DNA from: Chitinimonas taiwanensis DSM 18899
GTDB taxonomy: Bacteria > Pseudomonadota > Gammaproteobacteria > Burkholderiales > Chitinimonadaceae
Length of the DNA stretch: 64,000 nt
NCBI RefSeq assembly: GCF_900119825.1
Contig: NZ_FPKR01000001.1
Coordinates: forward strand, 310,001 to 374,000
Direction: 5' to 3'
Positions within the stretch are counted from its first letter, which is position 1; each line of letters opens with the position of its first letter. The notes beneath the pieces are model-generated. The model was not told where the DNA came from and did not search any database. It saw nothing but the letters and a program-made list of their open reading frames with translations. Positions 8,535-17,407 of the stretch are shown here, piece by piece. The position numbers and the translations under genes are program-made.

Positions 8535-10505
8535 TCAGCTACGCCGACGGAACTGGCCACCGCCGCTGCGGCGTGCCTGCTGCTCGGGGCGTTTGCCCTG
8601 GCGCGAGCGGGTGTTCTGCACCTGCAAGAGCTTGTCGATCTTCTCCGAGGTGGACTGCATCATCATCTGCGCCATATCGCCATCCGGGAAGGTATCGGGC
8701 ATGCGGTAGGCCAGCCAGGCATAGGCGGCATAGCGCTTGCAGCTGTCTTCGTAAAACTGCAGCTCGTTGCGGCCCTGGTAGCCGCCCATTTCCAGCACAT
8801 GGGCAGTTTTCTTGTTCGCGCGTGCCCGCGCCCAGTCTTGCAGCGCTTGTTCCAGCAACGGAATCTTGGTCGATACCGGGCACAGGCTGAGCGTGAAGCG
8901 ATCCGCGAGGGTAAGCGGCAGACTATCCAGCCAGCGCGCCTTTTCCATCTGATCGCTCAGATTGGAGGGCAGGAAGAATTCATCGTGCACATTGATGTGC
9001 TTGGTAAACAGCTCGAGCAGCGCATGCAGGCGGTTCTCGCCAGTGGCCTTGGCGATCTGCTGCAGGTAGTCGAGATTGGGTGCCACGAAGAAGCCGCTAT
9101 CGGGCAGCGGTTCGGGTTTCTGGCGCAACAGCGCGGCAATCGTCTTGTGCGTATAGCTGTCCAGACCCGCCACGAAACCGGCTGCATGCTCGCCAAATCG
9201 ACCGGCACGGCCAGCAATCTGCTTGGCCAAGGGTGCGGCGATCATGCCCTCGGCGTAACCATCCCATTTATTCGAGGTGGTGAAGATCACCCGGCGCGCC
9301 GGGGTGTTCAGGCCCATGCCGATCGCGTCGGTACCGACCACGATTTGGGTTTCGCCATTGATGAAACGCTCTGCCTGCGCCTGGCGCACTTCGGGCGACA
9401 GGCTGCCGTAAATGGCCGATACGCTGAAACCTGCTGCAATCACCTGGTCGCGCCAGTTCAACACTTCACGGCGCGAAAACGCGATCAGCACATCACCGGG
9501 CTTGAGGTTTTTCAACGATCCCAGCGGCTGCCTGTCCATTTCCAGCGGCGATTTACGCTGCAGCTCGCGCACTTCCAGGCTACCGCCCACGCGCTTGACC
9601 AGCGATTCAATCGCTTCGCGTGCTTCCAAGGCACCGAGCAGATACACGGTACTGGCTGGTACACCACACACGGCAGCCGTCCAGGCTGCCCCGCGGTCCG
9701 GGTCGTCCAAGAGCTGAATCTCATCGATGACCGCCACTTCAATCGGGCGATTCGGGTTGAGCATTTCCACCGTACTGGCCACATGGGTGGCTTCCGGGTG
9801 CAGCTTGCGTTGCTCGCCGGTGACCAAACTCACGGCCACACCGGCGTTTTGCAGCCGTGTGTAGTTTTCCAGCGCCAGCAAGCGCAGCGGGGCCAGATAA
9901 GCACCCGATTTGGCTTTTGCCAGATGTTCCATGGCGGCGTGGGTTTTGCCGGAATTCGTTGGCCCAAGCACGGCAATGAAATGGCGCTTCATGCCTTGTG
10001 CGACGGTGAACGATTCGGGGTAGAGCGAGAGATTGACCGCATCACGGGTCTGCTCGGCCTTTTGCGTCTCGGCCCGATTGCCCTTGGCGGCATTGATGCG
10101 GTCCAGGGCCAAGGTGCAGCGAAAACGGGCCAGCTCGTATTTGGCGATTAGCGCATGCAGCGCGCTGGTTGGGTCAAGTTCGTACTGATGCGCGGTGGCA
10201 ATCACCTCATCCGCACATTTTTGCAGCTGGCTTTCCAGTTTGGCGCGCGCTGTCTCGTTCCAGCGTTCCTGCAGCAGTGCGTAGCGCTCGGCGATATCGA
10301 GCTTGCGCCATTTGCTGGTCTTGCCCAGAAAACCTTCATCCGGCACTAGGTGGTAGGGCACCACACGCTTACCGACCAGGATTTCGCCATGCACCGATAC
10401 CGCGTAACTGCCATCCGTGGTGACCAGCGTGGCGCGCTGTGCCTCCAGGTAGTCATTCAACAAGGCGGCTTCGTTATCCAGGGTAGGCGTGCTGCTATCG
10501 GTCAT
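8535..10505 (-). CDS. SUV3-like ATP-dependent RNA helicase
   Basis: 656 residues. Walker A is GPTNSGKT (residues ~180-187), the Walker B box is VIDEIQLLDD rather than DEAD/DEAH, and motifs V/VI are DAIGMGLN and IAGRAGRFG. This DEIQ plus GPTNSGKT combination is the signature of the SUV3 group, whose mitochondrial member works with the degradosome on double-stranded RNA. The N-terminal ~170 residues are helical and uncharacterised; the last ~30 are Arg/Gln/Gly-rich (RQGKRPEQQARRSGGGQFRR), probably RNA-binding. First gene of a helicase-RIO-arfB operon. Confidence 0.9.
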   Translation of the reverse strand: MTDSSTPTLDNEAALLNDYLEAQRATLVTTDGSYAVSVHGEILVGKRVVPYHLVPDEGFLGKTSKWRKLDIAERYALLQERWNETARAKLESQLQKCADEVIATAHQYELDPTSALHALIAKYELARFRCTLALDRINAAKGNRAETQKAEQTRDAVNLSLYPESFTVAQGMKRHFIAVLGPTNSGKTHAAMEHLAKAKSGAYLAPLRLLALENYTRLQNAGVAVSLVTGEQRKLHPEATHVASTVEMLNPNRPIEVAVIDEIQLLDDPDRGAAWTAAVCGVPASTVYLLGALEAREAIESLVKRVGGSLEVRELQRKSPLEMDRQPLGSLKNLKPGDVLIAFSRREVLNWRDQVIAAGFSVSAIYGSLSPEVRQAQAERFINGETQIVVGTDAIGMGLNTPARRVIFTTSNKWDGYAEGMIAAPLAKQIAGRAGRFGEHAAGFVAGLDSYTHKTIAALLRQKPEPLPDSGFFVAPNLDYLQQIAKATGENRLHALLELFTKHINVHDEFFLPSNLSDQMEKARWLDSLPLTLADRFTLSLCPVSTKIPLLEQALQDWARARANKKTAHVLEMGGYQGRNELQFYEDSCKRYAAYAWLAYRMPDTFPDGDMAQMMMQSTSEKIDKLLQVQNTRSRQGKRPEQQARRSGGGQFRRRS

Positions 10506-10673
10506 AGGCTTTCATTTGCGTGCGTGGCCAGGGTTTTGGCCGGCCAGAAGAGGGTGTTGCGGCAGCGGCCTTGTGCGCCGCAATAACGCATTATCCATGC
10601 ATAGTCCCATTTGAGCCCCAGCAAACTGCTGGCCGGCGTTTTTCCTTCCTTTTCCAGCTGGGTATTTATCGCA

Positions 10674-11561
10674 ATGTTGCCCCTTTTACCCTGGTCCTAC
10701 ACGACCGAAGCCAATCTCACCCTGCGTGGTTGGCATAGCCCACCTAGCGGCAAGCCTGTGCTGCATTTTCTGCATGGCAATGGCCTGTGTGGTTTGGTCT
10801 ACAGCCCGATGTTGCACGCGCTGTCCGAGCATTTCGATCTGTGGCTGTGCGATATCCAAGGTCATGGTGTGAGTGATGCCGGTGAACAGTTTCTGGGCTG
10901 GAACCGCAATGCGGATCTGGCCATGGCCGCTTTCGATGCGCATGCGTCGCTATGGCAGGGCGTTGCGCACTATGCACTGGGGCATAGTTTTGGTGGGGTG
11001 TTGACCAGTTTGCTGCTGGCTAAACACCCGCAGCGCTTTCGTGCTGCCGTGTTGCTCGATCCCGTCATCTTCACGCCGTGGATGGTGCGTGCCTTGCAAC
11101 TGGGTGAACAGCTTGGTCTGCAGCATTTCACGCCTTTGGCCAAACAAGCCAAAGCCAGGCGACGTAGCTGGGCGAATCGTGTTGCCGCAGCAGATGCGCT
11201 AAACGGCCGCGGCATGTTTCGTGAATGGGCGCCTGAAGCCTTCGATGCCTATATCCAGCATGCGCTGCAACACGATGAAGGCGGTGAAGCGCGTTTGCGC
11301 TGCCCGGCAGAGATCGAAGCGACGATTTTCAGTACTACGCCGCGTGGCCTGTGGTCTGCACTGCGCGCGATTGCTGTGCCGACTTGCCTGATCCATGGTG
11401 AAAGCAGCTATCCCTTCGTGGCCAAGTCGGCAAAGCGCTTGCAGGGTTTGAATCAGGCCATCGTGGTTCAGCAGGTAGCCGGTGGTCACTGCTTCATGCA
11501 GGAAAGGCCTACAGAGGCAGCAGACTGGGTGAGCGCGTTTTTGCGCTCGCAGTCGGCTTGA
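10674..11561 (+). CDS. Alpha/beta-hydrolase fold protein
   Basis: 295 residues from the ATG at 10674. A TTG at 10611 would add 21 residues of poor quality, so the ATG giving MLPLLPWSYTTEANLTLRGW was preferred. Fold markers: oxyanion region FLHGNGLC, nucleophile elbow ALGHSFGG (serine in G-H-S-F-G), and a C-terminal AGGHCFMQE carrying the likely catalytic histidine. It is transcribed divergently from the SUV3-like helicase. The substrate is unknown (esterase, lipase or amidase are possible). Confidence 0.8.
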   Translation: MLPLLPWSYTTEANLTLRGWHSPPSGKPVLHFLHGNGLCGLVYSPMLHALSEHFDLWLCDIQGHGVSDAGEQFLGWNRNADLAMAAFDAHASLWQGVAHYALGHSFGGVLTSLLLAKHPQRFRAAVLLDPVIFTPWMVRALQLGEQLGLQHFTPLAKQAKARRRSWANRVAAADALNGRGMFREWAPEAFDAYIQHALQHDEGGEARLRCPAEIEATIFSTTPRGLWSALRAIAVPTCLIHGESSYPFVAKSAKRLQGLNQAIVVQQVAGGHCFMQERPTEAADWVSAFLRSQSA

Positions 11562-12027
11562 TGGTCTGCAAGCTGGGCTGCTGTGGCGTTAGTGCGTGAA
11601 GACAATGCTTATATCAATGATTTAAGTAAGTAAGGTTTGGTAATAGTTAGATAAAGGGCAGACCTTTCTGTGGATAAGTCCGATTCGCCAGAAATTTCAG
11701 CCACTTGGCGATTTTTTTGCCTGTGGACAGCGCGCCATGGCGCTTGTGCATGATTTGTGGCCGCTTTTTTCGCCGTGCAACGCCACCTGCCTTGTCCACA
11801 CCGCCAAGCGTTTTCTCCCCGATTGCGCGCATGCCGAAATGTGTGCAGCGAAAGCCTGCAGAAAGACGCTGGCCCGGTTTTACGAACGGACAGCTTTATT
11901 CATTTGAATCAGTTGGATAGCGGTGCTAGGTGGCCTGTGTAAAGCAAAGTCATTCACGCGCTGGACAAGGCAATGGACCGGCGACTTATCCACAGGCGTG
12001 TTATCCAGCCAAGTCGCCAATGTGCGT
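11562..12027. other. Non-coding stretch with a cluster of DnaA-box-like 9-mers
   Basis: No convincing gene in 466 bases. It holds two exact DnaA boxes in opposite orientation (TGTGGATAA at 11669-11677; TTATCCACA at 11986-11994), a one-mismatch box TTGTCCACA at 11792-11800, and weaker copies at 11722 (TGTGGACAG), 12001 (TTATCCAGC) and 12047 (TGTGGACGG, inside the SRAP gene). The two exact boxes sit in a shared 13-base block CTGTGGATAAGTC. Short open frames here have no recognisable protein features. Whether DnaA binds here is inference. Confidence 0.5.
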
Positions 12028-12681
12028 TCAGAACAGGGAAAGATTCTGTGGACGGTCTGCCGCGTCATGGGCGGTGAATTCGGCCAGTGGCGCAAGGCTC
12101 AGCATGGTGCGCGCCATCTGCGGGCTGGCCTTCAGCCAGGCCAATTGGCGCTGCTTGGGAATGATGACCAGCGAGCGCTTTTCCTCATCGGGGCGGTGAA
12201 AGCGCCCCATCAAGGGGTGGCCATCGGCATGGATGGTCAATAGCGAAAAGGACAGCACGCGCTCGCCCTGGTGCTGCCACACATCCCAGATGCCGGCCAC
12301 GGTGAAGATAGCTTCATCGCTACGCGCAATACGCCAGCGCACCGGCTTGCCCGATTCGTAATTCGGCTCGTAAAAACCACACATCGGCACCAGACAAAAC
12401 TGCCCTTGCCGCCAGGCCTGCTTGAAGCTCGGCTTCTCCGCCACCGTTTCGCTGCGCGCGTTATAGGTATGCCGGCCTATCTTGGCATCCTCGGCCCAGG
12501 CCGGAATCAGCCCAAAGCGCGCCATCGCGCAGCTCAGCTGCGTATCGGAACCCGCAGCTAGGCGCAGGATGGGTGACAGATAACCGATATGCACATCGCG
12601 CCGGTAGGTATCGCCGGGAACACCTATCTCAAACGCGTCGATCAGCGCTTCCGGCGCGGGGGCTTGGTAGCTGGTGCACAT
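12028..12681 (-). CDS. SRAP (SOS response-associated peptidase, YedK/HMCES) family protein
   Basis: 217 residues. The family crosslinks abasic sites in single-stranded DNA through the N-terminal Cys2 exposed by Met removal; here the start is MCTSYQ, keeping Cys2 although the usual MCGRY is changed. NARSETVAEKPSF and GFYEP (catalytic glutamate) match family motifs, and the histidine region appears as HPLMGRFHRP. It would shield abasic sites in single-stranded DNA. Start chosen at the Met that places Cys at position 2. Monocistronic and convergent with the hydrolase gene. Confidence 0.9.
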   Translation of the reverse strand: MCTSYQAPAPEALIDAFEIGVPGDTYRRDVHIGYLSPILRLAAGSDTQLSCAMARFGLIPAWAEDAKIGRHTYNARSETVAEKPSFKQAWRQGQFCLVPMCGFYEPNYESGKPVRWRIARSDEAIFTVAGIWDVWQHQGERVLSFSLLTIHADGHPLMGRFHRPDEEKRSLVIIPKQRQLAWLKASPQMARTMLSLAPLAEFTAHDAADRPQNLSLF

Positions 12682-12761
12682 AGTGTGAGCGGGGCGGGAA
12701 TGACGATAGCCGCCAGCATAACGGCCGGGCGATGCGTCGTGCAGACGGGGAAGCCGTGCCC

Positions 12762-13790
12762 TTAACCGAGCTCGATCAGGTAATGCCCGCCGGACTGGGC
12801 CTGGACCGATATTTCGATCGGCAGGAATTTCTCGATGACCGCGATATTGCTATGCAGATGATCGGAAGCCGTGGTGGCAGTAAACGCGCCACCACCCGCC
12901 AAGGCCATGGGCAAAAGCAGCTGATCGGCCAGGTATTCGCCCACTGCCGCCTGGCTATCCAGATAGTGACGTGCCTCGCGCGCGGCTTGGTCCGCCACAG
13001 CCTCGGCCGATAAGCCGCGCTCGCCAAAGGCGGTGAATATCTCGCTGAGTGCGGCATGGCGCAGCTCCATCATCAGCACATTTCCCGGACCCTGGTTGGC
13101 CGGCAGTTCGCGAATCCGGCCATCCACATAGGCGATTTGTGCATGAATCCGGTCCAGCTCCCTCCGTGCAACACTACCCGGCACGGCGGCAACCAGTGCT
13201 TCAGCCGCGATGCCCAAGCGTTCGCCGCGTTCCAGCAACTGCAGGTTTTGCAGCTGACTTCCGACTTGCACGCTGGCGTTGAGTACGCCGCCACCGGCCG
13301 GGTAGAAGCCATAACGCTCGATATGCAGGTCTTGCCGTACGCCCATGCGTGCCAGCAGCGGCTGCCAGACCCGGATCAGGAAGTCGGCCGTCGGCGCGGC
13401 CTGGTTATGGGTGCCACCGCTCACGCTGACCGTGCTCGGTACTGCCGCAAACCATAGTGCAGGCAAGAGGGTTTGCAGCACTAGACCCGCGCTGCCTGCC
13501 GTACCAATGGCAAAGCGATAATCGCCGCCGCGAATCGGCCCGGGGCAAAAACGCAGGGTCTGTGAACCCAGGCTCGCCCCGTCCAGCTTGGCGCCGCAGA
13601 TGCTGGCTGCGGCCTGGACCGCGGTCAGATGTTGACGCAGCAGACCTGGCTTGTTGCGCTTGGCCCGGATGTGCTGAATCTCAAACGGCGTGCCGGTAAT
13701 CATGCTCAGCGTTAGCGCGCTGCGCAGCACCTGGCCGCCGCCTTCGCCTTGTGCACCATCCAGTGCAATCCAGTGTTGTTCTGATTTCAT
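12762..13790 (-). CDS. rtcA: RNA 3'-terminal phosphate cyclase
   Basis: Converts RNA 3'-phosphate (also 2'-phosphate) to a 2',3'-cyclic phosphate using ATP through a covalent His-AMP intermediate. 342 residues, normal for RtcA. Visible motifs: DGAQGEGGGQVLRSALTLSM at the N-terminus, IRAKRNKPGLLRQHLTAV, and a C-terminal HLHSNIAVIEKFLP where the family's catalytic histidine lies. It is the last gene of the rtc operon, 26 bases after the nucleotidyltransferase gene. Together with RtcB it permits cycling between healed and ligatable RNA ends. Confidence 0.96.
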   Translation of the reverse strand: MKSEQHWIALDGAQGEGGGQVLRSALTLSMITGTPFEIQHIRAKRNKPGLLRQHLTAVQAAASICGAKLDGASLGSQTLRFCPGPIRGGDYRFAIGTAGSAGLVLQTLLPALWFAAVPSTVSVSGGTHNQAAPTADFLIRVWQPLLARMGVRQDLHIERYGFYPAGGGVLNASVQVGSQLQNLQLLERGERLGIAAEALVAAVPGSVARRELDRIHAQIAYVDGRIRELPANQGPGNVLMMELRHAALSEIFTAFGERGLSAEAVADQAAREARHYLDSQAAVGEYLADQLLLPMALAGGGAFTATTASDHLHSNIAVIEKFLPIEISVQAQSGGHYLIELG

Positions 13791-13816
13791 CGTGTTCTTA
13801 CTCTCCTGCCCGGCGC

Positions 13817-14620
13817 TCAGGCCGGGCAGCTGTGTTGAATGGCGCGTTGCAATAAGGCGTCCAGCGCCCCGATTTCCCCCTGCGGGCGTTTGAAATCGGC
13901 CGGTGGTTTTTCCTCGGCCAGTTCACGCTCGATGAAGGCATGGATGCGCGGAAAGCGCGCACCATACTCCGCCTCGCTGGCAGCCATCTTGATGGCCAGC
14001 AGCGCATTGATCTCATCGCGCAACTCGCTATCCGTCACCATGCGCTCAGCCAGATCGGCGAAGCGCATCGGCGGCATGCCATGACCGGCATCGATCCATT
14101 GCGCGGCCAGCAAGGGGCGAAGTGCATACAGGTATTTCTTCAACCTAAGTGCTTCACCTTGCAGATGGTCTCGGAAGGTTTTTTGCGCCATGGACAGATA
14201 GTGCCAGCGGCCTTTGCGTTCGGAGAAGAACTGCTGTGCCAGCTCGCGCAGCGGCGCGCACAGCGTGCTGTCCTCGCGATAGACCACGGGCGAATCCAGC
14301 CACTCGAACAATGTGGGGTTGGCGCGGTGCATCAGTTGCAGGGCTTTGCGAAACTCCCAGCCGCAGATGTCCAGCTCATCGCTGATCGGTACTTCGATCA
14401 CATCACGCTGTGCTTCGACGCGCAGATACCAGTCGCGCTGGTGCACATACAGAAAGCGCACGTCGTAGTCGCTATCGGGCGAGGCAAAGCCCCAGCCCCG
14501 GCTGCCCGATTCGCAGGCAAACAGCACCTTTACCTGGTGGCGCTGCTCGATGGCGTCGAGTTCCAGGGCGACGCGGCTGCGGATTTCATCAGAAACGGGA
14601 TGTTCAAAAAGAAAAGTCAT
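13817..14620 (-). CDS. Predicted nucleotidyltransferase (COG3541 type) in the RNA-repair operon
   Basis: 267 residues from the ATG at 14620 (MTFLFEHPVSDEIRSRV). A longer frame to 14683 would overlap the HEAT gene and adds nothing family-like. The polymerase-beta-type nucleotidyltransferase signature is clear: ESGSRGWGFASPDSDYDVRF (GS motif and D-x-D, residues ~37-56). It is preceded 20 bases upstream by the HEAT gene and followed by rtcA. The substrate is not established; adding or removing nucleotides at damaged RNA ends is an inference from context only. Confidence 0.82.
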   Translation of the reverse strand: MTFLFEHPVSDEIRSRVALELDAIEQRHQVKVLFACESGSRGWGFASPDSDYDVRFLYVHQRDWYLRVEAQRDVIEVPISDELDICGWEFRKALQLMHRANPTLFEWLDSPVVYREDSTLCAPLRELAQQFFSERKGRWHYLSMAQKTFRDHLQGEALRLKKYLYALRPLLAAQWIDAGHGMPPMRFADLAERMVTDSELRDEINALLAIKMAASEAEYGARFPRIHAFIERELAEEKPPADFKRPQGEIGALDALLQRAIQHSCPA

Positions 14621-14639
14621 GGGTAATTCATCTTCAATG

Positions 14640-16169
14640 CTATGTGCTTCCAGGCCAACAGCCTGATCGATCGAGCCCATCAATCACATTTGGGTAGCCA
14701 GACAAATCTGTCCGTACCGTATCTATTTCCAACAACGCTTTGATCTGCTGCTGATCACGCGGATAGGGTTTTGAGTAGCACAGCCAGTTTTGAGGGAAAT
14801 TGATTGCCTCAATTTGCCGTAACGCTCGCTCGCGGGTTTGTGCATGTTGCAGCAACTTCAGATCCAGAATCAGCTTTCCCCAGGAACCCAAGTTATCGCT
14901 TAGCCTGGCCGCCACATGGGTGTCACCCCTCATCCAGGCGCTGCTAGCCATTTCGTGCAGACTTTCACTATCCAGCACCATGTCCCGCCCCACCAGACTG
15001 GCCACCTGCGTTCTCAGCTTGGAGGATGTATCCCGCCACGCTTTGTTGAGCAAAGCGGCCTCATTGCCCCCACCGCTACGCAACAGAACCTTGAACGCGG
15101 CAATCCGGACAACGGCGCGAGGGTGCTCCAGCAAGGCTGTGGCCAGTTCTGTAGCGATGGCCGACTTACGTTTGGCCACCTCTCCAAGTAGTACAAGTCG
15201 CTGAGACGATGTCAGATCCTCTCGCACGGCTTCAGCTTCATAGTGCGCACTTACGTCAACGCCTGACTTGGCTGCGTACCAGCTCGCCGTTTGCCGCACG
15301 CTTCCGCTGGTATCCAGCAAGCGCCGCACGCACAGTTCCAGTTTCTCTGCCGAGGGTAGTTCGCTATCCAATACCAGGCGCAGGGCCGCAGACCGTAAAG
15401 CAGAGTAACGATCGTCCAGCCCTGTCCGAACGAGTGCTAGTCGGGCCAGCGGTTCCAGAGCAGGCACCGTACCAAATGCCAACAGTCGAACTACTGGATT
15501 GGCATGAGACATAGCAAGCCGGACCACTTCCTCCTTGTCCAGGCGAGCCAGCATCCAACGCAGGATCAGCCGAGCAGACTTGTCATGCGTTTCGAGGAAT
15601 ATGCGCCCCAAAAGCACGCCCTCATCTGCCTGGAGTAATAAATCTGCTGTTTGCTCCAGCAAGGCTGAGTGATCAAGCCGTGTTTTGTCCTGGAGTGCAC
15701 AAACCGCATCCATGCACGCGAGAAAGTCGCTTACCTGGCCTTTGGCCAGATGCGCCGAATAGATGGCCTTTGCAACGGCACGTATCTCCGGTTGGAAGTC
15801 GTTCAGACGCGCAATTGCTGCACTCAGGACCAGAGGCCCCAACGAGTGCTGCAAGCGTTGCAAAGCGCGTTCACGCACAAACCCATCCCGGCTGCCAGAC
15901 AAGACGATCAGCTCAGTCTCATCCGTTACCTTGTCTACCAGGGCTTCTGCACGTTTGCGCAGCATCCACCAAGGGTCTGCCTTTACCGAGCTGATTTGAT
16001 CCAGCGTGTGCGAAGACGGCGATGGCTGCGCAGCTTGAACGTTGGTGACACTATGCTGCTGTTCGCTGTTCGTCTTGCTACCTAGCAATGACCTGAACCA
16101 CTTCTCGAGCAACGAGGGTTGGACTGCTTGTGACACTTTCTCTCCCGTATATCTATTGGTGCCGGTCAA
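14640..16169 (-). CDS. HEAT-repeat-like protein of unknown function in the rtc operon
   Basis: 509 residues, entirely helical by inspection, with repeated paired-helix units spaced 30-40 residues apart (for example VRERALQRLQ, VRLLAFGTV, RYSALRSAALRLV, VRIAAFKVLLRSG), which is the look of HEAT or armadillo-like scaffolds. No catalytic motif was found. The first ~65 residues are Ser/Gln-rich and probably disordered. Base composition is visibly less GC-rich than rtcB and rtcA on either side, suggesting separate acquisition. It is 13 bases from rtcB and 19 from the nucleotidyltransferase gene, so it is co-transcribed. A scaffold for repair proteins or RNA is inference. Confidence 0.7.
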   Translation of the reverse strand: MTGTNRYTGEKVSQAVQPSLLEKWFRSLLGSKTNSEQQHSVTNVQAAQPSPSSHTLDQISSVKADPWWMLRKRAEALVDKVTDETELIVLSGSRDGFVRERALQRLQHSLGPLVLSAAIARLNDFQPEIRAVAKAIYSAHLAKGQVSDFLACMDAVCALQDKTRLDHSALLEQTADLLLQADEGVLLGRIFLETHDKSARLILRWMLARLDKEEVVRLAMSHANPVVRLLAFGTVPALEPLARLALVRTGLDDRYSALRSAALRLVLDSELPSAEKLELCVRRLLDTSGSVRQTASWYAAKSGVDVSAHYEAEAVREDLTSSQRLVLLGEVAKRKSAIATELATALLEHPRAVVRIAAFKVLLRSGGGNEAALLNKAWRDTSSKLRTQVASLVGRDMVLDSESLHEMASSAWMRGDTHVAARLSDNLGSWGKLILDLKLLQHAQTRERALRQIEAINFPQNWLCYSKPYPRDQQQIKALLEIDTVRTDLSGYPNVIDGLDRSGCWPGST

Positions 16170-16182
16170 CCGGCACCTTGTT

Positions 16183-17397
16183 CTAGCCCTTCACGCACAC
16201 CACCTGGCGCAGCGTATGGACGATCTCGACCAGTTCGGACTGGGCGGCCATGACTTGATTGATGTCCTTGTAGGCCATGGGGATCTCGTCGATCACGTCG
16301 GCGTCCTTGCGGCACTCGACGTGGGCGGTCGCCTTGATCTGGTCTTCGACCGTGAACAGCTTCTTGGCCTTGGTACGGCTCATGGTACGGCCGGCGCCGT
16401 GGCTGCAGGAGCAGAAGGCTTCTTCGTTACCCAGGCCGCGCACGATAAAGCTCTTGGCGCCCATCGAGCCCGGAATGATGCCCAGCTGGCCCTTCTGTGC
16501 CGATACCGCGCCCTTACGGGTGACCAGCACCTCACGGCCGAAGTGCGTTTCTTTCTGCACATAGTTGTGGTGGCAGTTCACCGCCTCCACATCGGCCGCG
16601 AAGGGCTTGCTGATGATCTTGCGGGCGGCGGCGATCACGTTCTGCATCATCACCGCGCGGTTACGGCGCGCATAGTCCTGCGCCCAACCGACTGCTTCCA
16701 CATAGTCGTCGAAGTGCTGGCTACCTTCTTCGAAGTAGGCCAGGTCACGGTGCGGCAGGTTGGCGATGTGCTGGCGCATATCGGCCTGGGCCAGCTCGAT
16801 AAACAGGTTGCCGATAGCGTTACCCACCCCGCGCGAACCGGAGTGCAGCATGAACCAGACACGGTTTTCCTCATCCAGACAGACCTCGATGAAGTGGTTA
16901 CCGGTCCCCAGCGTTCCCAGATGCTTATGGTTATTGGTGCGCTCCAGGCTCGGGTATTTCTCGGTAATGCGCTTGAAGCCGCCATGCAGCTCGCCCCACA
17001 TCGCGTCGACCGTCTCGGGCGGGGAATCCCAGGCGCCTTTATCGCGCTTACCCATGGTCTTACCGTGCGGCACGGCTGCCTCGATGGCCGTGCGCAGACC
17101 GGCCAGGTTATCGGGCAGGTCGGACGCGCTCAGCGTGGTGCGCGCGGCCATCATGCCACAGCCAATATCCACGCCGACCGCAGCCGGAATGATCGCGCCC
17201 AGCGTAGGGATCACGCTACCGATGGTCGAACCCTTACCCAGGTGCACATCCGGCATCACGGCCAGGTGCTTGTAGATAAAGGGCATCTTGGCCGTGTTCA
17301 TCAGCTGCTGTTCGGCATCGGCTTCCACCGGCACGCCCTGGGTCCACATCTTGATCGGCGCGCCATCGGCGGCGGCCAAAGTACGGTAATTGCTCAT
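16183..17397 (-). CDS. rtcB: RNA-splicing ligase RtcB
   Basis: Joins RNA 2',3'-cyclic phosphate or 3'-phosphate ends to 5'-OH ends using GTP and Mn2+. 404 residues, usual for the bacterial type. Metal and guanylate ligands are all visible: MPDVHLGKG, VGVDIGCGMMA (Cys), GTGNHFIE, HSGSRGVGN, NCHHNYV and SCSHGAGRTMSR, whose histidine is the guanylylation site. Upstream is the zinc-ribbon gene (10-base gap) and downstream the HEAT gene. Transcription is expected from the sigma-54 promoter at 19457-19472 under RtcR. Confidence 0.98.
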   Translation of the reverse strand: MSNYRTLAAADGAPIKMWTQGVPVEADAEQQLMNTAKMPFIYKHLAVMPDVHLGKGSTIGSVIPTLGAIIPAAVGVDIGCGMMAARTTLSASDLPDNLAGLRTAIEAAVPHGKTMGKRDKGAWDSPPETVDAMWGELHGGFKRITEKYPSLERTNNHKHLGTLGTGNHFIEVCLDEENRVWFMLHSGSRGVGNAIGNLFIELAQADMRQHIANLPHRDLAYFEEGSQHFDDYVEAVGWAQDYARRNRAVMMQNVIAAARKIISKPFAADVEAVNCHHNYVQKETHFGREVLVTRKGAVSAQKGQLGIIPGSMGAKSFIVRGLGNEEAFCSCSHGAGRTMSRTKAKKLFTVEDQIKATAHVECRKDADVIDEIPMAYKDINQVMAAQSELVEIVHTLRQVVCVKG

Positions 17398-17407
17398 GCT
17401 GCTTTCC

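Noticed and set aside
11647..11832. Short frames in the 11.6-12.0 kb gap
   Set aside because: Basic, low-quality 60-70 residue products without ribosome-binding sites; the DnaA-box content is the more notable feature.
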